Shown: piece after piece, positions 10,943 to 23,601 of the stretch | Position numbering within the stretch: position 1 is the stretch's first letter | How the letters are laid out: the number at the start of each line of letters is the position of its first letter | DNA from: Haliclona indistincta | Lineage: Eukaryota > Porifera > Demospongiae > Haplosclerida > Chalinidae | NCBI GenBank assembly: GCA_964017065.1 | Contig: OZ024788.1 | Coordinates: forward strand, 10,476,457-10,540,456 | Length of the DNA: 64,000 bases | Direction: 5' to 3' | Notes under the pieces: model-generated | Told to the model about the DNA's origin: nothing | Seen by the model: only the letters and a program-made list of their open reading frames with translations | Databases searched by the model: none | Program-made: the position numbers and the translations under genes

Positions 10943-11320
10943 GTCGGCGTTCACACGGCTCCGCTTCAAAAGTAACCAGGTATCAGGTATTCGTTTTCAT
11001 CCGAGAATGTGCAGTGTTCACACGTATCCGTGTACACCGAAACTACTACTACTAGAGCCTGGGTACGAGGCTACAGCCATGCATGCATGCTTACCAAGCG
11101 TGCGCACGACAATCATGTGCTAGTGGCTCTAAGTATTCAGATTCCCTGTTCACACGGCGCCTGATATTGACTCTGATTTCAAGGTCTCCACTAAAGTCTC
11201 CGGATACAAACGTACCTGGATTCAGTATCCGTTTTCATTGGAAACGTGTGAACGAGAGGTCTAAACGGATAGAAATATAGCCGGGTCTCCGTGAATCCGG
11301 AGCCGTGTGAACGCCGCCTA
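10943..11320. mobile_element. MITE with GGCGTTCACACGG inverted ends
   Basis: The left end (10943-10963, GGCGTTCACACGGCTCCG) is repeated in inverted orientation at 11298-11318. Shorter copies of the TTCACACG phrase lie inside near 11013 and 11149, and the interior has GTATCCG/CGGATAC pairs. It has no coding capacity. Target duplication is not resolvable. Confidence 0.7.
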
Positions 11321-13540
11321 AGTTTGCAAACCAATTGCAAGCAACAGATATAGCAAAACTGACTAACACTACTTCACACAAGTCACATGATAAAACTAGT
11401 GTTTGTCTAGCAGCAGCATTACTACGATGTGAGCTAGTAAAAAATGACTAGCGTGATGGACGATAGTGTCTTGTCCAAGTAAGACTGAGCTCGAGAAAAC
11501 TTGTTATCGAATACAGCTGTGAGTATCTTGGGCAGGAAGATGGATTGATAAGCAGAGACAAAGATGAGGAGCAGAGCAACCATTACCATTTGTGATTGGT
11601 TCATTCCCATTTATTTAGAAGATGATTACCAAAGAACTAGAAAGAAATAATTATCACAAATTAAACTTTTGTTCTGCAAGCATGAGGGTTAGAAAGAATC
11701 GGTCCCAGGACCTGAACAGGCACAAGCCTATTTCATTATCTCCACGTTATTCTCTATCGTAACCTCGCAGTTACCTCACGGCAGTTTTCAGTGTAGACTC
11801 ACAGCGGGTATAGCATGATTGAAGCTATGTGTACGGTAAGTTCTATGCATTTCACGATTGAACATAGCAGCTGTATTTACTACTACTACAGGGCGGCGAA
11901 GATGTGATTATGGTTTGGTCAAGGAGCAAAATGGGATCTTCCCAGGGCTTGTTTTTGTCCTCCCAGAGTGAACCGGGAACCCTTGAAAAACCAACGAAAA
12001 AGCACGTGGAAGGTGAGCCTGAGCGTTCATACGTTTTCAGTAGCTCTTATTCATCTTGTGGTTTCTCAAGCAACTCATCAGTAAACAACTCATCACTTTG
12101 ATAACACTATATACTGGGAACTAATAACATCCAAGGGATTTTTGGTTGGTAATATTTCGTATAATCCCCTTCACCAAGTTGACATCAGTGTTCCTGTGTT
12201 AAACAATATATAACATCAGCAACTACTGTACACTCACACTTGTAATTCTTTATTGAGTGCAGACTTGAGCTAGTTGGAATATTCCTATTCAGCTATTTTT
12301 TGTTCACTGGAGAAGTTGCTGCTATAAACTCGAGAAAGAATTGATGAATCGAGCATTATCTTGAACTGCACTTCATCATTGTCTAACATTGCTAGTAGCT
12401 ACAAGTTAGAGAAAGTATTGACCAATCCTTTTGTGAGTGAAATGAGGAAAGTTGTTGTCATTGGAAAATTTTTATACAGGGGTCAAAAATTAAGTGGTCA
12501 AGCAAGCTAGGTCACAAATGAGAGGACTAATGGTAGCAATTGGTGTTACAGTTCACGATGGTTATCGTGACATTATGGATATTATTGATCTCTTTGGCAA
12601 TGATCAGTGCCAGATCACACAGCGACAGCAACTCGAGCAAGCCTACCCTAACATCTATGTGGATTTAAGTGCATGACAATTTTTTGCAGGCAAAACAATA
12701 TCTACAGAACTAGTGGACTTTCAGAAAATAATTTAGATAGTTGTGTCTAGCAGTGTCGCTTTGGTGAGCTCTTCTCTGCTTCAATGCGGCTCTAAAGCAG
12801 AAGCGATGTGATGAACCAACACTGTGATTCTAAATATTCTACTTTTCATAGTCTCAAAACCAAATGTTGTGTGCTTCAGTCTGCAAGGATGGCTCTAAGC
12901 CCAATAGAGAAATCAGACAAGAGATCACTCCAGCATTAAACCAGGTTCAGGAAAGATACTGTTAAGCAGCAGAGATGAAATAAGGGAACGGAAAAATGAC
13001 ACAGCTTCCAGGTGATCAAGTTAAATTATTGTTTTATAAAACCAAGTATGAAATTTAATGGATTCTACCATTATTAAAGGTATCAATAAGTTCTAAAAAA
13101 GATCAGATTTGTTGTCGCTAAAGTTGCTCATGTTAAACTCAAACATCCTGTTTTGGAGCAGTAAAACAGCTACCTTGTGACCTTTACGTGGAGGATGTCA
13201 TGGAGAAAACTATTGAATCCAGCTTTCTACTTGTACTACAAACCCCACACCAACAGCACCTTTGGTCAAGTATGGCAACATAGTCACTTGCATGGATGCC
13301 ATATACCGCACAACAAAGTATGAGTTTCCATGTTCTCATCAGACTTGCCGATACCATTCCTTGTGTTTTCCTATAAAATAAAGAACTGGTAAACGAAGTG
13401 GTGCTTCTTTCATTGATTGGATCTTCGCAACTGCTTCTTTTTTTCAGTTTTATTGGTCTTGATTGTTATTTGAACATGCAAGAATTCGATTACAGATAGT
13501 GTAATATGAATTTACAGTGCCGAGCCAACACAACATAGTT
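11321..13540. other. Spacer without a supported gene
   Basis: Open frames at 11904-12101 and 12494-12676 have no recognisable domain. The first contains an ATG (11930) whose opening MGSSQG faintly resembles the MATQ/MGTQ starts at 19555 and 23602, but no workable intron follows. Confidence 0.35.
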
Positions 13541-13589
13541 TATACCTATATGGATGGTCTTGCTATTCGCTCCACTAATATACAGGGCA

Positions 13590-13746
13590 ATATCGATCTT
13601 TAATCATCGTGATAGAAGGTACAGATGAGGATACCAAATCATCGAAATCAATAGTCATTCCCATTGTGCTGGGATGTCTTATAATGACTGCTGCTTGGAT
13701 CTTTACTGTCAATGCTCTTTTTGGCCGGACAACTGTCAAGCCCTAG
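13590..13746 (+). other. Possible exon encoding a transmembrane segment
   Basis: The frame reads IEGTDEDTKSSKS followed by a hydrophobic run (IVIPIVLGCLIMTAAWIFTV) and stops at 13744-13746. A polar stretch before a single membrane span looks like the juxtamembrane part of a receptor. I saw no clear start or splice acceptor, so it may be a remnant. Confidence 0.25.
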
Positions 13747-13851
13747 GCCCTGTGGAGTGTGGAGGAGAGAATCCGCCTCTAATTCTAGACGACGAGATGA
13801 GTACAGAAAGTGGTGATTTCGATAACAGTGAGAGCCAAAAATTCATCACCT

Positions 13852-13959
13852 AGTGTCATCAGCAGTCTTCTGTTTGTGCTGGCACTGACTATACCAGCCG
13901 TAGCAACACTGACGTTGACAATAGTTACAGTAACACGAAAGAAATACAAGATCTGATCT
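13852..13959 (+). other. Possible last exon with a transmembrane segment
   Basis: After an acceptor-like TTCATCACCTAG the frame encodes VISSLLFVLALTIPAVATLT, continues hydrophobic, then ends with the basic tail TRKKYKI and a stop. This resembles a membrane anchor with a short cytoplasmic tail. Upstream exons are not identifiable. Confidence 0.25.
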
Positions 13960-14008
13960 GGTCAAGATCTGGATTTTTCTTCTCAAACGTCGTCTCAAGA
14001 TAAAGAAC

Positions 14009-14070
14009 CAGTCAGCTAGTCAGCTAGTCAGTCAGCTAGTCACTAGTCAGCTAGTCAGTAGTCACTGTAG
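14009..14070 (+). repeat. GTCAGCTA simple repeat
   Basis: Irregular tandem copies of (GTCA)GCTAGTCA. A short simple-sequence tract without other features. Confidence 0.8.
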
Positions 14071-16880
14071 GAACCAGTTAGCTAATCAGTATATGGTTTG
14101 AGTAGCAAGCAAGGCCTTATGTACAACATTGTTAGCGTAGTAAGCTATTTAGGACACTGAGATTATAATTAAATTTTAAAATAATAATAGCTCTTTCAAA
14201 GATGATTATTCTTAATAGCGAGCATAATGCTTTCCAAATCATAACCTGACCTCGATTCATTACTCCAGTACATATAGAGACACTCTGGTCATTTGTCAGT
14301 CAGCTGTTTACTTGACCAATGATAATGGTACTCTTCAACAAGTGGAACAACAAGCACAGTTATGGAGCCACAATCAGCATCAGTAGTATCTAGTGGGGGG
14401 CTACATACCTTTCAATGGCTGCTAAAGCCGCGTGGTATCAGTACCATGATAATATTACCGAGAACGGCTATATTCTGCTTCAGGAATGTTCTCTTTGCCT
14501 GCTGTCAAGCTAGAAGCAAGCAGTAAAAACGATTGCGATATAATAATTCTCAAGACACGAGAAACCATAATTATTTGTCATTCTTAACATAGAGAGCTAT
14601 ATCATGCATTCACACCATCTGACAGCAACCACATGCCTCATCAGTTGTAAGCTACTAGTATGCACCAAGTGGCTCGCTACACAGCAGCCAATGTGTGCAG
14701 TGGGTGATGCTGGTGATCAACTCAGCTACCACCAGGCACCAGATTAGCTCTCTAGAACTAAGATTATTTTTCATGAAAGTAGTCATGTCTATAGACTAAA
14801 TATGAAGACATGCTCAACAGCTAAGCTACTGAAATTATCTCTCATTTTCTTGAGGTTTCCATTGCTATATACCAAGCCGATCTGTATTATCTTACCATGC
14901 CAGGACAAGGAGCAATGAATAAATGGATGAAGTGGCTTAGATTAACTCAATCATCTTTAATTATTGATCTCTAGTTATGGCATCTCAGATCACAAAGGTG
15001 CTTTTTGCTTTGATACCTAACAATAAACTATCTATTAATGACTACCAATATGAACTTTAACATAAGAGTTCATGTCTATTCCTCCACATCATAGAGCTTG
15101 GAGTGGATGAGGAGTTCGATTGAAAATCGTGATCAAAAATTCGTAACCTGCTTGTTCAACTGCATCAAGAATCTCCTCCTGCTATTACATACGTAGACAG
15201 TGTGCTCAGACAGTGTGGTGAGACTTGAAGCAAGACAGCAATCATCCACATTTCTCTTGGATTTGCCGGTGAAGTAGGAAACCTTGTTCCCTTTCATGGA
15301 GTAATAGCTTTATCGATAGCACTGCAAACAATACGTTATTGACAATATATAAGAGAGTAAAGCACTATAAACTGACAAATTTAATAAGTAAACCATCTAA
15401 TATTTGAAATTGGAGCATCACGATTTAGTACCTCTGATTCCCAAGTTGAATGCTACACTCATGTTGCTGATCCTATCTTTAGTTCCAAGTATTTAGCTAG
15501 TCTTGAGAACAATGACGACTCAATATTGCAACACAGGGAACCAGACACAGCTGCTGGCTAGCTAGGTTATTTCATACTGTCCAGTTGAGCTGATCCGCGA
15601 TTGCAAGAATAGTGTCAAAATAAGCATTGGGCACTGCCAGGTGAAAAAATTGTTGAACTTCCTTGTCAAAATTATATATTATATTGGTGAATTGGCTCTT
15701 GATAATATATTGGTGAATTGGCTCTTGATAGTTGCACTAAGTTAAATCCATCATGTCAAGCAAGTTGAGATACCTAGGTGGTATGCGAAGAACAATCTAA
15801 TCCAAAGACGGCTATTACAGACCAACTTGGGTCAGACTAATACCAGCTTTACTTGATGAGGTATTTTTGAACCAAGCTTTGAAAAATAGTGTTGTCAAAG
15901 CTTTAAAATGAACAATGTGCAGTATTGTGTATAGAGAAAGTCGTAGCCAGGAGCTATCAGGAGAGAGTATAAACAGGAGCAGATCCAGCACCAGGTCATC
16001 AACATAATCACATGAACTATAAGATTAAAGTAAAGTAAAAAGTTTTATTAAAGTGTAGGGATTAATTCAAAGTCATCCCTACATATTATTGTCGATCGGC
16101 AATGATAATAAGTTGCTTGTATTCACTATAGTTGCATTATTAATAATGGGCAAAGACAAGTGAAATTTTATATCAGCCAGCAAAGTGTGAACATCTGCAA
16201 CAAAGCTCTTAAACAAAAGATTGTACCGCTTGAGGCAACCATCTTAGACATTAATTCAACTGTTGAAGGAAGCCTCTAGATATTTTCAGCACAACAGGAT
16301 TCCGGGTTACCTATTTGAAAATTTAGACCATTATAGTCTCAAAAGTGGAATAAGTTTTAAAACTTTAATTTTGAATGAATATGAAGCAAGAGTACAAGCA
16401 GACTATCTCAACTTAGCACCAGATTAGCTCTGCTGGTATGATTCAGAGTATGTGGATTATGATAATACCCAGTCAATAGATAACAACACTAGAAGAAATA
16501 TATTAGAATCACTAAATTAAAGTTTAAATGTAGTCACGATCACTAATGCTACATAAGAGGTACACTATATGAAGCAACAGATAGTGCTGTAAAATCAACA
16601 ATTTCAAAATCAGCATCAAGAGTTTTTGTAACTGAAAGCTGGAGAGCATGATGCTGTTACGATCATGTTCACTTTGCGTGGTCCACTTTTATGTGGTGTC
16701 CACTTGATAGGCAATATGGCCGATTATGCAGCAGAGGCACTTAGATTGTTTGAGGCATCGTATAGAGAGAAGAATGTTCTTCGTCATCACAAGAACTGCA
16801 TGTAAGGCTGTTAAACGACGAGGTAGTGTGACGTCAGGGTATTCACTGAAGTTCGCAATATTTCTGTAGTTGACAGCAGT
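14071..16880. other. Spacer with scattered family remnants
   Basis: It contains isolated CACCAGATTAGCTC phrases (near 14733 and 16420) of the repeat family that dominates the next 8 kb. It also has an open but stop-interrupted stretch at 15094-15345 and a 44-codon frame at about 15423-15561. No intact gene is supported. Confidence 0.4.
14977..15345 (+). pseudogene. Degenerate coding remnant, unknown family
   Basis: An ATG at about 14977 opens MASQITK, followed by a GT (AAG|GTGCTT) and an acceptor-like CATCATAG before AGCTTGGAGTGG. Downstream the frame IELGVDEEFD...IRNLLVQLHQESPPAIT... stays in register to about 15345, apart from three stops. The MASQ start recalls MATQ/MGTQ at 19555 and 23602. 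Family and function are unknown. Confidence 0.25.
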
Positions 16881-16883
16881 ATC

Positions 16884-18230
16884 AGAGTGTGGTCGAAGTT
16901 GGAGTGCAGGCAGATTATTAAGCAATAACACCAGATTAGCTCAACTGGTAGTCCAACGTGGTTTAAAATTGCACCAAATGACTTGCCAGCCCTTGGGGGT
17001 GGAGACATAAATTATACTAGCATGCTACAATGGATGCGGAAAGCGTTATAATTATATTCAAACTTCTAGAATTTGCATTATTCAATTTTTGATGATGCAA
17101 TCTATCCTTCTGCCTTGGAAATCACAGTTTCGAACAACGCTGTACTTAGCAGAGAGTGAGCCAGCAATACCTTTGTATAGTCAACCTGCTTTGGATCAGT
17201 CGAAAGATACGAAACTTGATTGGTAGCACAAGAATACTCACAACAATATGAGCAGGACTATGACAAACCACCCAAGCAGAACGAACCGGTCATCTTGAAG
17301 AATGGTAAACACAATTTTGCACCAAATCACTGCCAGTAACAGCAGTATCAGAGAATGGTGTGTGGTGGTCGAAGTTGGAGTGCAGGCTGATTATTAAGCA
17401 ATAACACCAGATTAGCTTAACTGGTAGTCCAATGCGGTTTAAAATTGAACCCAATGACTCGCCAGCCCTTGTGCGATTGGGACATTTAATGGTACTGAGA
17501 CACTTATGGTACACTATCATTACCAAGATGAGTTATACTAAAGAACATTCGGATGTTCAAAACGAACTTAACAACATCTGTACCAGAATGGTGTGTGGTG
17601 GTCGAAGTTGGAGTGCAGGCTGATTATCAAGCAATAACACCAGATTAGTTTAACTGGTAGTCCAACGCGGTTTAAAATTGAACCAAATGACTCGCCAGCC
17701 TTTGTGTGATTGGGACATTATGGAGTTAATTGTACTGAGACACTTATGGTACACTATCATTACCAAGATGAGTTATACTAAAACATTTGGATGATCAAAA
17801 CGAACTTTTCAACACATGTACCAACATAATTATTAAAGAATGGTGTGTGGTGGTCGAAGTTGGAGTGCAAGCGGATTATTAAGCAATAACACCAGATTAG
17901 TTCAACTGATACATCTATTTTATTCTTTCTCCTTACCTACAAATGCAACTGTATTGTAGGTCAGCTATCCCAATGAGATAGCGTGGTCGAAGTTGGAGTG
18001 CAAGCTGATTATCAGGCAGTAACACCAGATTAGTTTAACTAATAGCCGAACGCGGTTTCAAATTGAACCAAATGACTCGCCAGCCTTTGCGTGATTGGGA
18101 CATTATGGAGTTAAGAGACAATTATGGTACATTATCATTACCAAGATGAGTTATACTTCTAAAAGACATCTGGATGTTCAAAACGAACTTAACAACACAT
18201 GATTGTACGAACATATTATGCTCACACCAT
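16884..18230 (+). repeat. Tandem copies of a roughly 235-250 bp gene-family repeat
   Basis: The unit recurs with starts near 16888, 17355, 17589 and 17838, plus a shortened copy near 17978. It runs from GGTCGAAGTTGGAGTGCAGG through CACCAGATTAG, ACTCGCCAGCC and CATTACCAAGATGAGTTATAC. In frame, the beginning encodes VVEVGVQADY and is preceded by an acceptor-like CAGTAACAGCAG. The later part has an ATG opening MSYTKEH. Part of the middle (TTAGCTCAACTGGTAG) also resembles a Pol III A box. The repeat could therefore be amplified exons or a SINE-like element. Confidence 0.6.
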
Positions 18231-19250
18231 CATATACCCATGGGGCCCATGTAGAGTTGCTACATAATCCATAATCACAGTTTATATAATGCAAAACAAT
18301 CACATTACGAGCATACGATGCAACACTCCTTATGAGTTACCAGCCGGCTTTTAGCAAAGACAACTGGTTGTTTAGTAATTGTTGAACCAGACTGATACTT
18401 GACTGACTAGTCATTATTATTCTGAGAATAGTTTTATATTTTAGCATACTCCAGACAGGAATGCAGGAATGAAGGATTAATAGTGATTACCAAAAGAACA
18501 AGTGAGTGGTCGCTGCCAGTAACAGCAGCTACCGCACAAAGGTAGGTAGTGGTTGAAGCTGGAATGCAAGCCGATTATCCCGCCGTAGCACCAGATTACC
18601 TCAAATAGTATAATGGTATATGCTTTGAAGTATCCCTAGTGGGAACTTTTAATCATTTCGCGTGACAAAATAAAGACGCACTGGATCAACAGATACATGA
18701 AATGCAAACAGATAACTCGAGATTAAATGCAGACTGACATACCATCCTATCACATACCTGTATGTGCACAGTTACAAACCATCGAATGACTAAAACAGAG
18801 TGATTGTAAAATATTATGCTTATTTCTTCATACAGGTACTCAATTCTTCTTATCCATTCGCTTCGTAAGTTACAATCTTGTGAATTTTGTTAATAATATG
18901 ACAGCTGTCAGTTACACATGGTATAATGGTATACGCTTTGAAGTATCCCTATGTCATTTCGTGTGACGCCTAAGAAAGTCTTAACCGTTGCAAGTTGCAA
19001 ATAATTATAGCAATGTAAGGAGATTTATCACACTCTTCACAGCGCTGTAAATCAGCATTAAAAAGACAGGACCTTCCTAGACTTTCTCCAACAACTTGTT
19101 TGCGATCATATTTCCACTATTGTTACTCTATCCTCACGGAGGCTATACAGCAGATACTGAGTGATTTCGGGGACAAAACCGACAACCAGTTAAACAGAAG
19201 TTCAGAGATTTGTTTAATCTGTCATGCCCAGCAGTGACACCAGTGATGAA
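18231..19250. other. Spacer with two further repeat fragments
   Basis: A repeat copy at about 18525-18610 reads VEAGMQADYPAVAPDYL before a stop. The phrase TATAATGGTATA(TC)GCTTTGAAG occurs at about 18609 and 18919, showing a local duplication. Nothing else is recognisable. Confidence 0.4.
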
Positions 19251-19254
19251 TGGT

Positions 19255-19430
19255 CACTGCCATTAACAGCAGAATCAGAGTGTGGTCAAAGTTGGAGTGC
19301 AGGCGGATAATCAAGCAATAACACCAGAATAGCTTAACTGGCAGTCCAACGTGGTTTAAAATTGCACCAAATGACTCGCCAGCCCTTGTGCGATTGGGAC
19401 ATTATGGAGTTAATGGTACTGAGACACTTA
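19255..19430 (+). repeat. Single copy of the 16.9-20.7 kb family repeat
   Basis: It contains the acceptor-like TTAACAGCAG, then GTTGGAGTGCAGG, CACCAGA and the CGCCAGCCCTTGTGCGATTG phrase shared with the copies at 17.4-18.1 kb and 20.5 kb. It lies directly upstream of the gene at 19555. Confidence 0.65.
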
Positions 19431-19554
19431 GAGCAAGGCCTACAAGAGGTTAGTACATGCCCCACCCACCTGTAGTGTTAACCCTACTTCAGTCACTCAT
19501 GTATGGTGCCAGCAGAGCTCTATATCATCAACCAAGCAAGATCACGTGATCACA

Positions 19555-19973
19555 ATGGCTACACAGTATGATAAGTTTTCTAGAGTGCTCATGGTTATTA
19601 TTATACAGAGGTGATTCCGATGATTCCGATGAGTCAATCACTTCATATCAACCCAAGAGGAGGAAAGTAGAAGAGCAGGAAGATGTAGCTGAGGATGAAG
19701 ATAGCTCAGGGGAAGACCTAGGAGTGGCTTCTTTGACCGAGACTGGCCAGGACAAATCCAGCAAGATGGAAGTGTAAGCTGTCCACCAATTATCACTATT
19801 TTTAACTATGGTCTTTCAGAACAATTGAATTTGACATGGCTGACTTTGACGACTTTTTTAAGGAGGAAATTAGCAATATGGATAGACCTAGTTTAGAGAG
19901 AATACTAGAATTCATAGATAGAGATAATATTAAACGTGTAATTACTCATCAAATAAGAAACCAGTTTTACTGA
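19555..19973 (+). CDS. Acidic nuclear-type protein, 112 aa, three exons
   Basis: Exons 19555-19574, 19609-19773 and 19820-19973 join in frame (339 nt). The introns are only 34 and 46 bp, and both junctions fall after the second base of a codon. The start ATG sits in a good context (ATCACAATGG). The protein opens MATQYDK and has an acidic Asp/Ser patch and a classical nuclear localisation signal, PKRRKV. It ends with a helical segment (DMADFDDFFKEE, then SLERILEFIDRDNIKRVITH). I do not recognise the family. The acidic, NLS-bearing make-up suggests a nuclear regulator. The first intron has a weak donor (GTTTTC), so the first exon is less certain than the other two. Confidence 0.55.
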
Positions 19974-21380
19974 GCTGCTTTTACTTTATTAAACACATGC
20001 ACGTTGCTGACAGGCAGATCTAGATAAATACTGCTTGCGCCGCCACCGGCCATTATAGAGGGGTACCCGCCATTTTGTTTAGACTACTAGTATGGTAATA
20101 ATGACATCACCATAAATGAGAGGCGTTCACGTGATTCGTGGCATGCGGCAGATCTGTACAACTACCGAGAGCTCTATATCATACTTGCTACACTTATCAT
20201 TATCAAGATGAGTTATACTAAAGAACATTTAGATGTTCTAGTGACTGTACAATGAGACGACTTGTGATCAAGGAAGAACGCAGCAGCAAGTTTAATCATA
20301 GATGACAGCGATCAACTATCATCCAACGAAGCACACAGGAAGTACAGTTATAAATTTTATTTTTAAATGAGGACTTATCTTTCATCACTGCGGTTTTAGT
20401 CTGATGACTGCAAGAATGCCGAGTTATTTGTACATCAGTTCTATTATTTTCTCCTTAACTACAAATGCAACTGTATTGTAGGTCAGCTATCCCAAATGAG
20501 ATAGCGTGGTCGAAGTTGGAGTGCAAGCTGATTATCAAGCAATAACACCAGATTAGTTCAACTGGTAGTCCAACGTGGTTTAAAATTGCACCAAATGACT
20601 CGCCAGCCCTTGTGCGGTTGGGACATTATGTAGTTAATGGTATGGAGATAGAATGTATCTCTTCTAGTCTTCAAAGCCTTGAGATGTAGAGCAAATAATA
20701 ATTATTGGAAGCAATCCTGTCCTTAATAACAATGATGGACAAGGTGCTGTTTTTTTGTAAACAGCACTGAGCTTTTGAGAAAAAACAGCTACAGGCCCCG
20801 AGTTTAAACAAAAGAGTTCAATATTGCAGCTATCATGTGTTCCAGCTCTTATTGCAAAGCAATGATTTCTGTTTTATTGTTTAGTTCGCTTTTAATCAAG
20901 ATCATCATCTATTGAAGAGAATCAACTATCCTTCAACAACTAGATGCACAAGAACCCACAGCTCATACAAGTTTTATACAAGGACCATTGGGTAGTGATA
21001 TCTACAGTTGACTCTTTAGGACTTTCTAAAGATACTTATTCTACATACCAAGATGAGCGTGGCTAAGGTTTCCCTACCATTGTTCTAGCGCCAGTACAGG
21101 CTCATGTAAAGAGATACATACATTGATTGATAACGAGAAGGTCAAGGATGAAACCACACACAAGTCAGAGGAAGACGAACAGCGAACTGAAACTTTAAAT
21201 CATGCGTTGGTATCCATTAATGATCAAGTGACGCCTTTATCTTCGACATCAGTCTAGTAAGGCACTCCAGAGTAGTCTGGTACTTGATGAAAATAAAAGT
21301 TAAAAAAATTAAGATACTTATCAAAAATATTTTAACCAGGTTTAAAGGATGGAATATGAGAAGGCACTGTAGCTATCAGA
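19974..21380. other. Spacer with family repeats
   Basis: An upstream-like block at 20169-20260 repeats the GAGCTCTATATCAT seen before the 19555 gene, followed by an ATG opening MSYTKEHLDV. A repeat copy lies at 20500-20640. A 44-codon polar frame at about 21118-21258 (DETTHKSEEDEQRTETLN) may be an orphan exon. No complete gene is supported. Confidence 0.4.
20500..20640 (+). repeat. Copy of the 16.9-20.7 kb family repeat
   Basis: It carries GTCGAAGTTGGAGTGCAAG, CACCAGATTAGTTCAACTGG and CTCGCCAGCCCTTGTGCG, close to the tandem copies at 17.4-18.1 kb. Confidence 0.75.
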
Positions 21381-21500
21381 CCATGGTGTCCAGCGGTTGA
21401 AGCTAGAGTACAGGCGAACTACCTTGCTATAGCACCAGATTATTAGCTCTGCTGGTTTGAAGTTGTAAGATATTTCGAACCATTTACTCACAGCCCTTGT
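21380..21500 (+). repeat. Diverged copy of the family repeat with VQANYLAIAPDY
   Basis: The frame reads PAVEARVQANYLAIAPDY before a stop. The older, more diverged copies here and at 24.2 kb keep the peptide even where bases differ. Confidence 0.55.
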
Positions 21501-21594
21501 GTTGTGATAGAACAACGTTTATTCATACTTTTCATCATCCGTGATCATTATAATCATATTCATGTGTTCACTGTGTGCATCAAAGGAATTAACA

Positions 21595-21690
21595 ATGTCC
21601 GAGTTAGATTGTCAGTAAGTTATCCGCGACCAGCACCCTAGTGTGCACAGGGATAATTTGGAAGAGGAAAACTATGAAAACACTAACTAA
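21595..21690 (+). CDS. Candidate two-exon micropeptide (19 aa) with a 36-bp intron
   Basis: An ATG at 21595 opens MSELDCQ. After exactly 20 nt there is a strong donor (CA|GTAAGT), and a 36-bp intron ends ...GTGCACAG at 21650. The joined frame continues DNLEEENYENTN and stops at 21690. The 20-nt first exon ending in CA/AA before GT is shared with 19555 and 23602. It may be the start of a longer gene whose other exons I cannot see. Confidence 0.3.
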
Positions 21691-21899
21691 CTCCGTTTTT
21701 TGTCAATTTGACAATTATAATCTCAAAAAGTATTATGTTAATCACATTTCGATCTTAGGGGATGTAAAGCAGAAATACTCATGCTCCTACATCAACCAAT
21801 ACCATGAATACCATTATGTCAGAACAAAACAACAGTGCAATGATCATAATTACAGGTGTAGCTATATTTTTCTTAAGAGTCCTTTCTGATGTGATACCA

Positions 21900-23600
21900 G
21901 ACTATAGACTGAGGCTTCTAGTTACATTTCCTCTTGGAATGGTTGATGGACATTGCAGATCAGGAATTCAAACGGGACGCTAACTCTTCACTCATTGCTG
22001 TGCCAACAACAAAGAGGAAACCCTCCACGTTATGTAGAAACTGAAGGTAGACTACATAGGTCAGTGCCAGGTAAAGCATCAAAGAGATTGAGTGGTTGAG
22101 TAGAGAAGGAGAGATGAGACATTCACATGTGGTGACAAGTACACTGCACATCAGGGTGAGAAGACCTTGTTTACGAAAATTTATTTGCTAATATCTCGTG
22201 ATAATTCATCTTGAAATATTTGGGGCACTACACCTTCCCGTTGCATATTGGTCATGTTGGCGTCATCGATTGCACTACATGATGAGTGGATAAAAAGTGC
22301 ACTTTACCAAAAAGACAATTTCATCAGGAAAGTATAATTCATGTGATTCGAGCCTGAACGACTGCACTCCTTGAACTAGATCAAATCCTAGGCCTAATCA
22401 GTTTTAGAGCAAAAGGGACCGCCAACCTTTCTCTGGACAGTCAGCTCAACAGATACCTAGATACCTCAGTCAGTCAGTCCTAGTCATTCCGATCGTGTTC
22501 AAGCAGTTATTTCCTATCTCAGACTGGTCTTTGCGCTTGACTAATTTTGTAGATCATCTGATTAGGTAATTAATCGGCACATCATTAAAATATTTGATCC
22601 GACACATTTTAATGCAAGCTACCCACCAGGCTGGCTCTCTTGGAGGGTTGGCACAATCTTTCCAATTGATGGCAGTCTGTAGTTTATTGTGCGCATGTCA
22701 CTGTCCCGGCACATTTGCTAGCTAAACTGAATAAATATATTGAAGTAAAGCATGATATCCAGCTATTATCGATCTAGTATGTGTGTACACATATTACTTG
22801 CAAAACAGTGATGCCTGGAATCACGATCAACGTCACTGCTGAATCGTTTCAACTATACATGCTTTATAAAGATTAAGTTAATTTAGCAGTTGATGGGCAA
22901 GTAACTCCTAAAGTAGTTGGTACATCAATAATAAGCTTTTTATGATAATTGCAAATTGCTTGCATTTTTAAAAACCGAAATTAGTATCAGAAATTAATTT
23001 TAAATCCAGTATAATTATTGGAGAAAATGACGGTCATGAAAGCAATTGATTATTATAATCTGTTGAATAGAAAATATCTCAATTGGATTTACGAGTCCAT
23101 AAAGTGCATGATTATTGTGTGTTTGACTATTTTTCTTTTCCACCTTGTCACTATCAAGATACTCGTGTGGTTTGGACATCAATGGATACAAACATTACCA
23201 GATAGTGAGTTACATAAAGTGCATGATTATTGTGTGTTTGACTATTTCTTTCACTATTAAGACACTCACGTTAATACCATGAGTTAAAAATTGCACCGCA
23301 GCCATGTGCCGCGGCATAAATCACGTGCACGATGAGTTGTGTGCGCATATCTTCAAGCTACTCATCACACAAGCTACATAATTATCATGAACATGCACAA
23401 CAATTCATAACTTGATAACTGCTCACATAAGCAGCAGCTTTCCCATCTCTAATGTGTGAAAAGAATCGCACAATAATGATTGTACTTTCACAACGTTGCT
23501 CTTTTTATAAAGAATATTAAAACCTAGATTTATGTTGCACGTTCCTACTTTCCGATGCTGCCTTATAATTATTTGTCATCAATGCTCAGGTACTTGACCA
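21900..23600. other. Spacer without a supported gene
   Basis: One phrase (ATAAAGTGCATGATTATTGTG) is duplicated at about 23098 and 23214. A TTGATGGGCAAGTAACTCC phrase near 22889 is echoed near 24402. The open frames here are AT-rich and featureless. Confidence 0.4.
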
Positions 23601-23601
23601 A

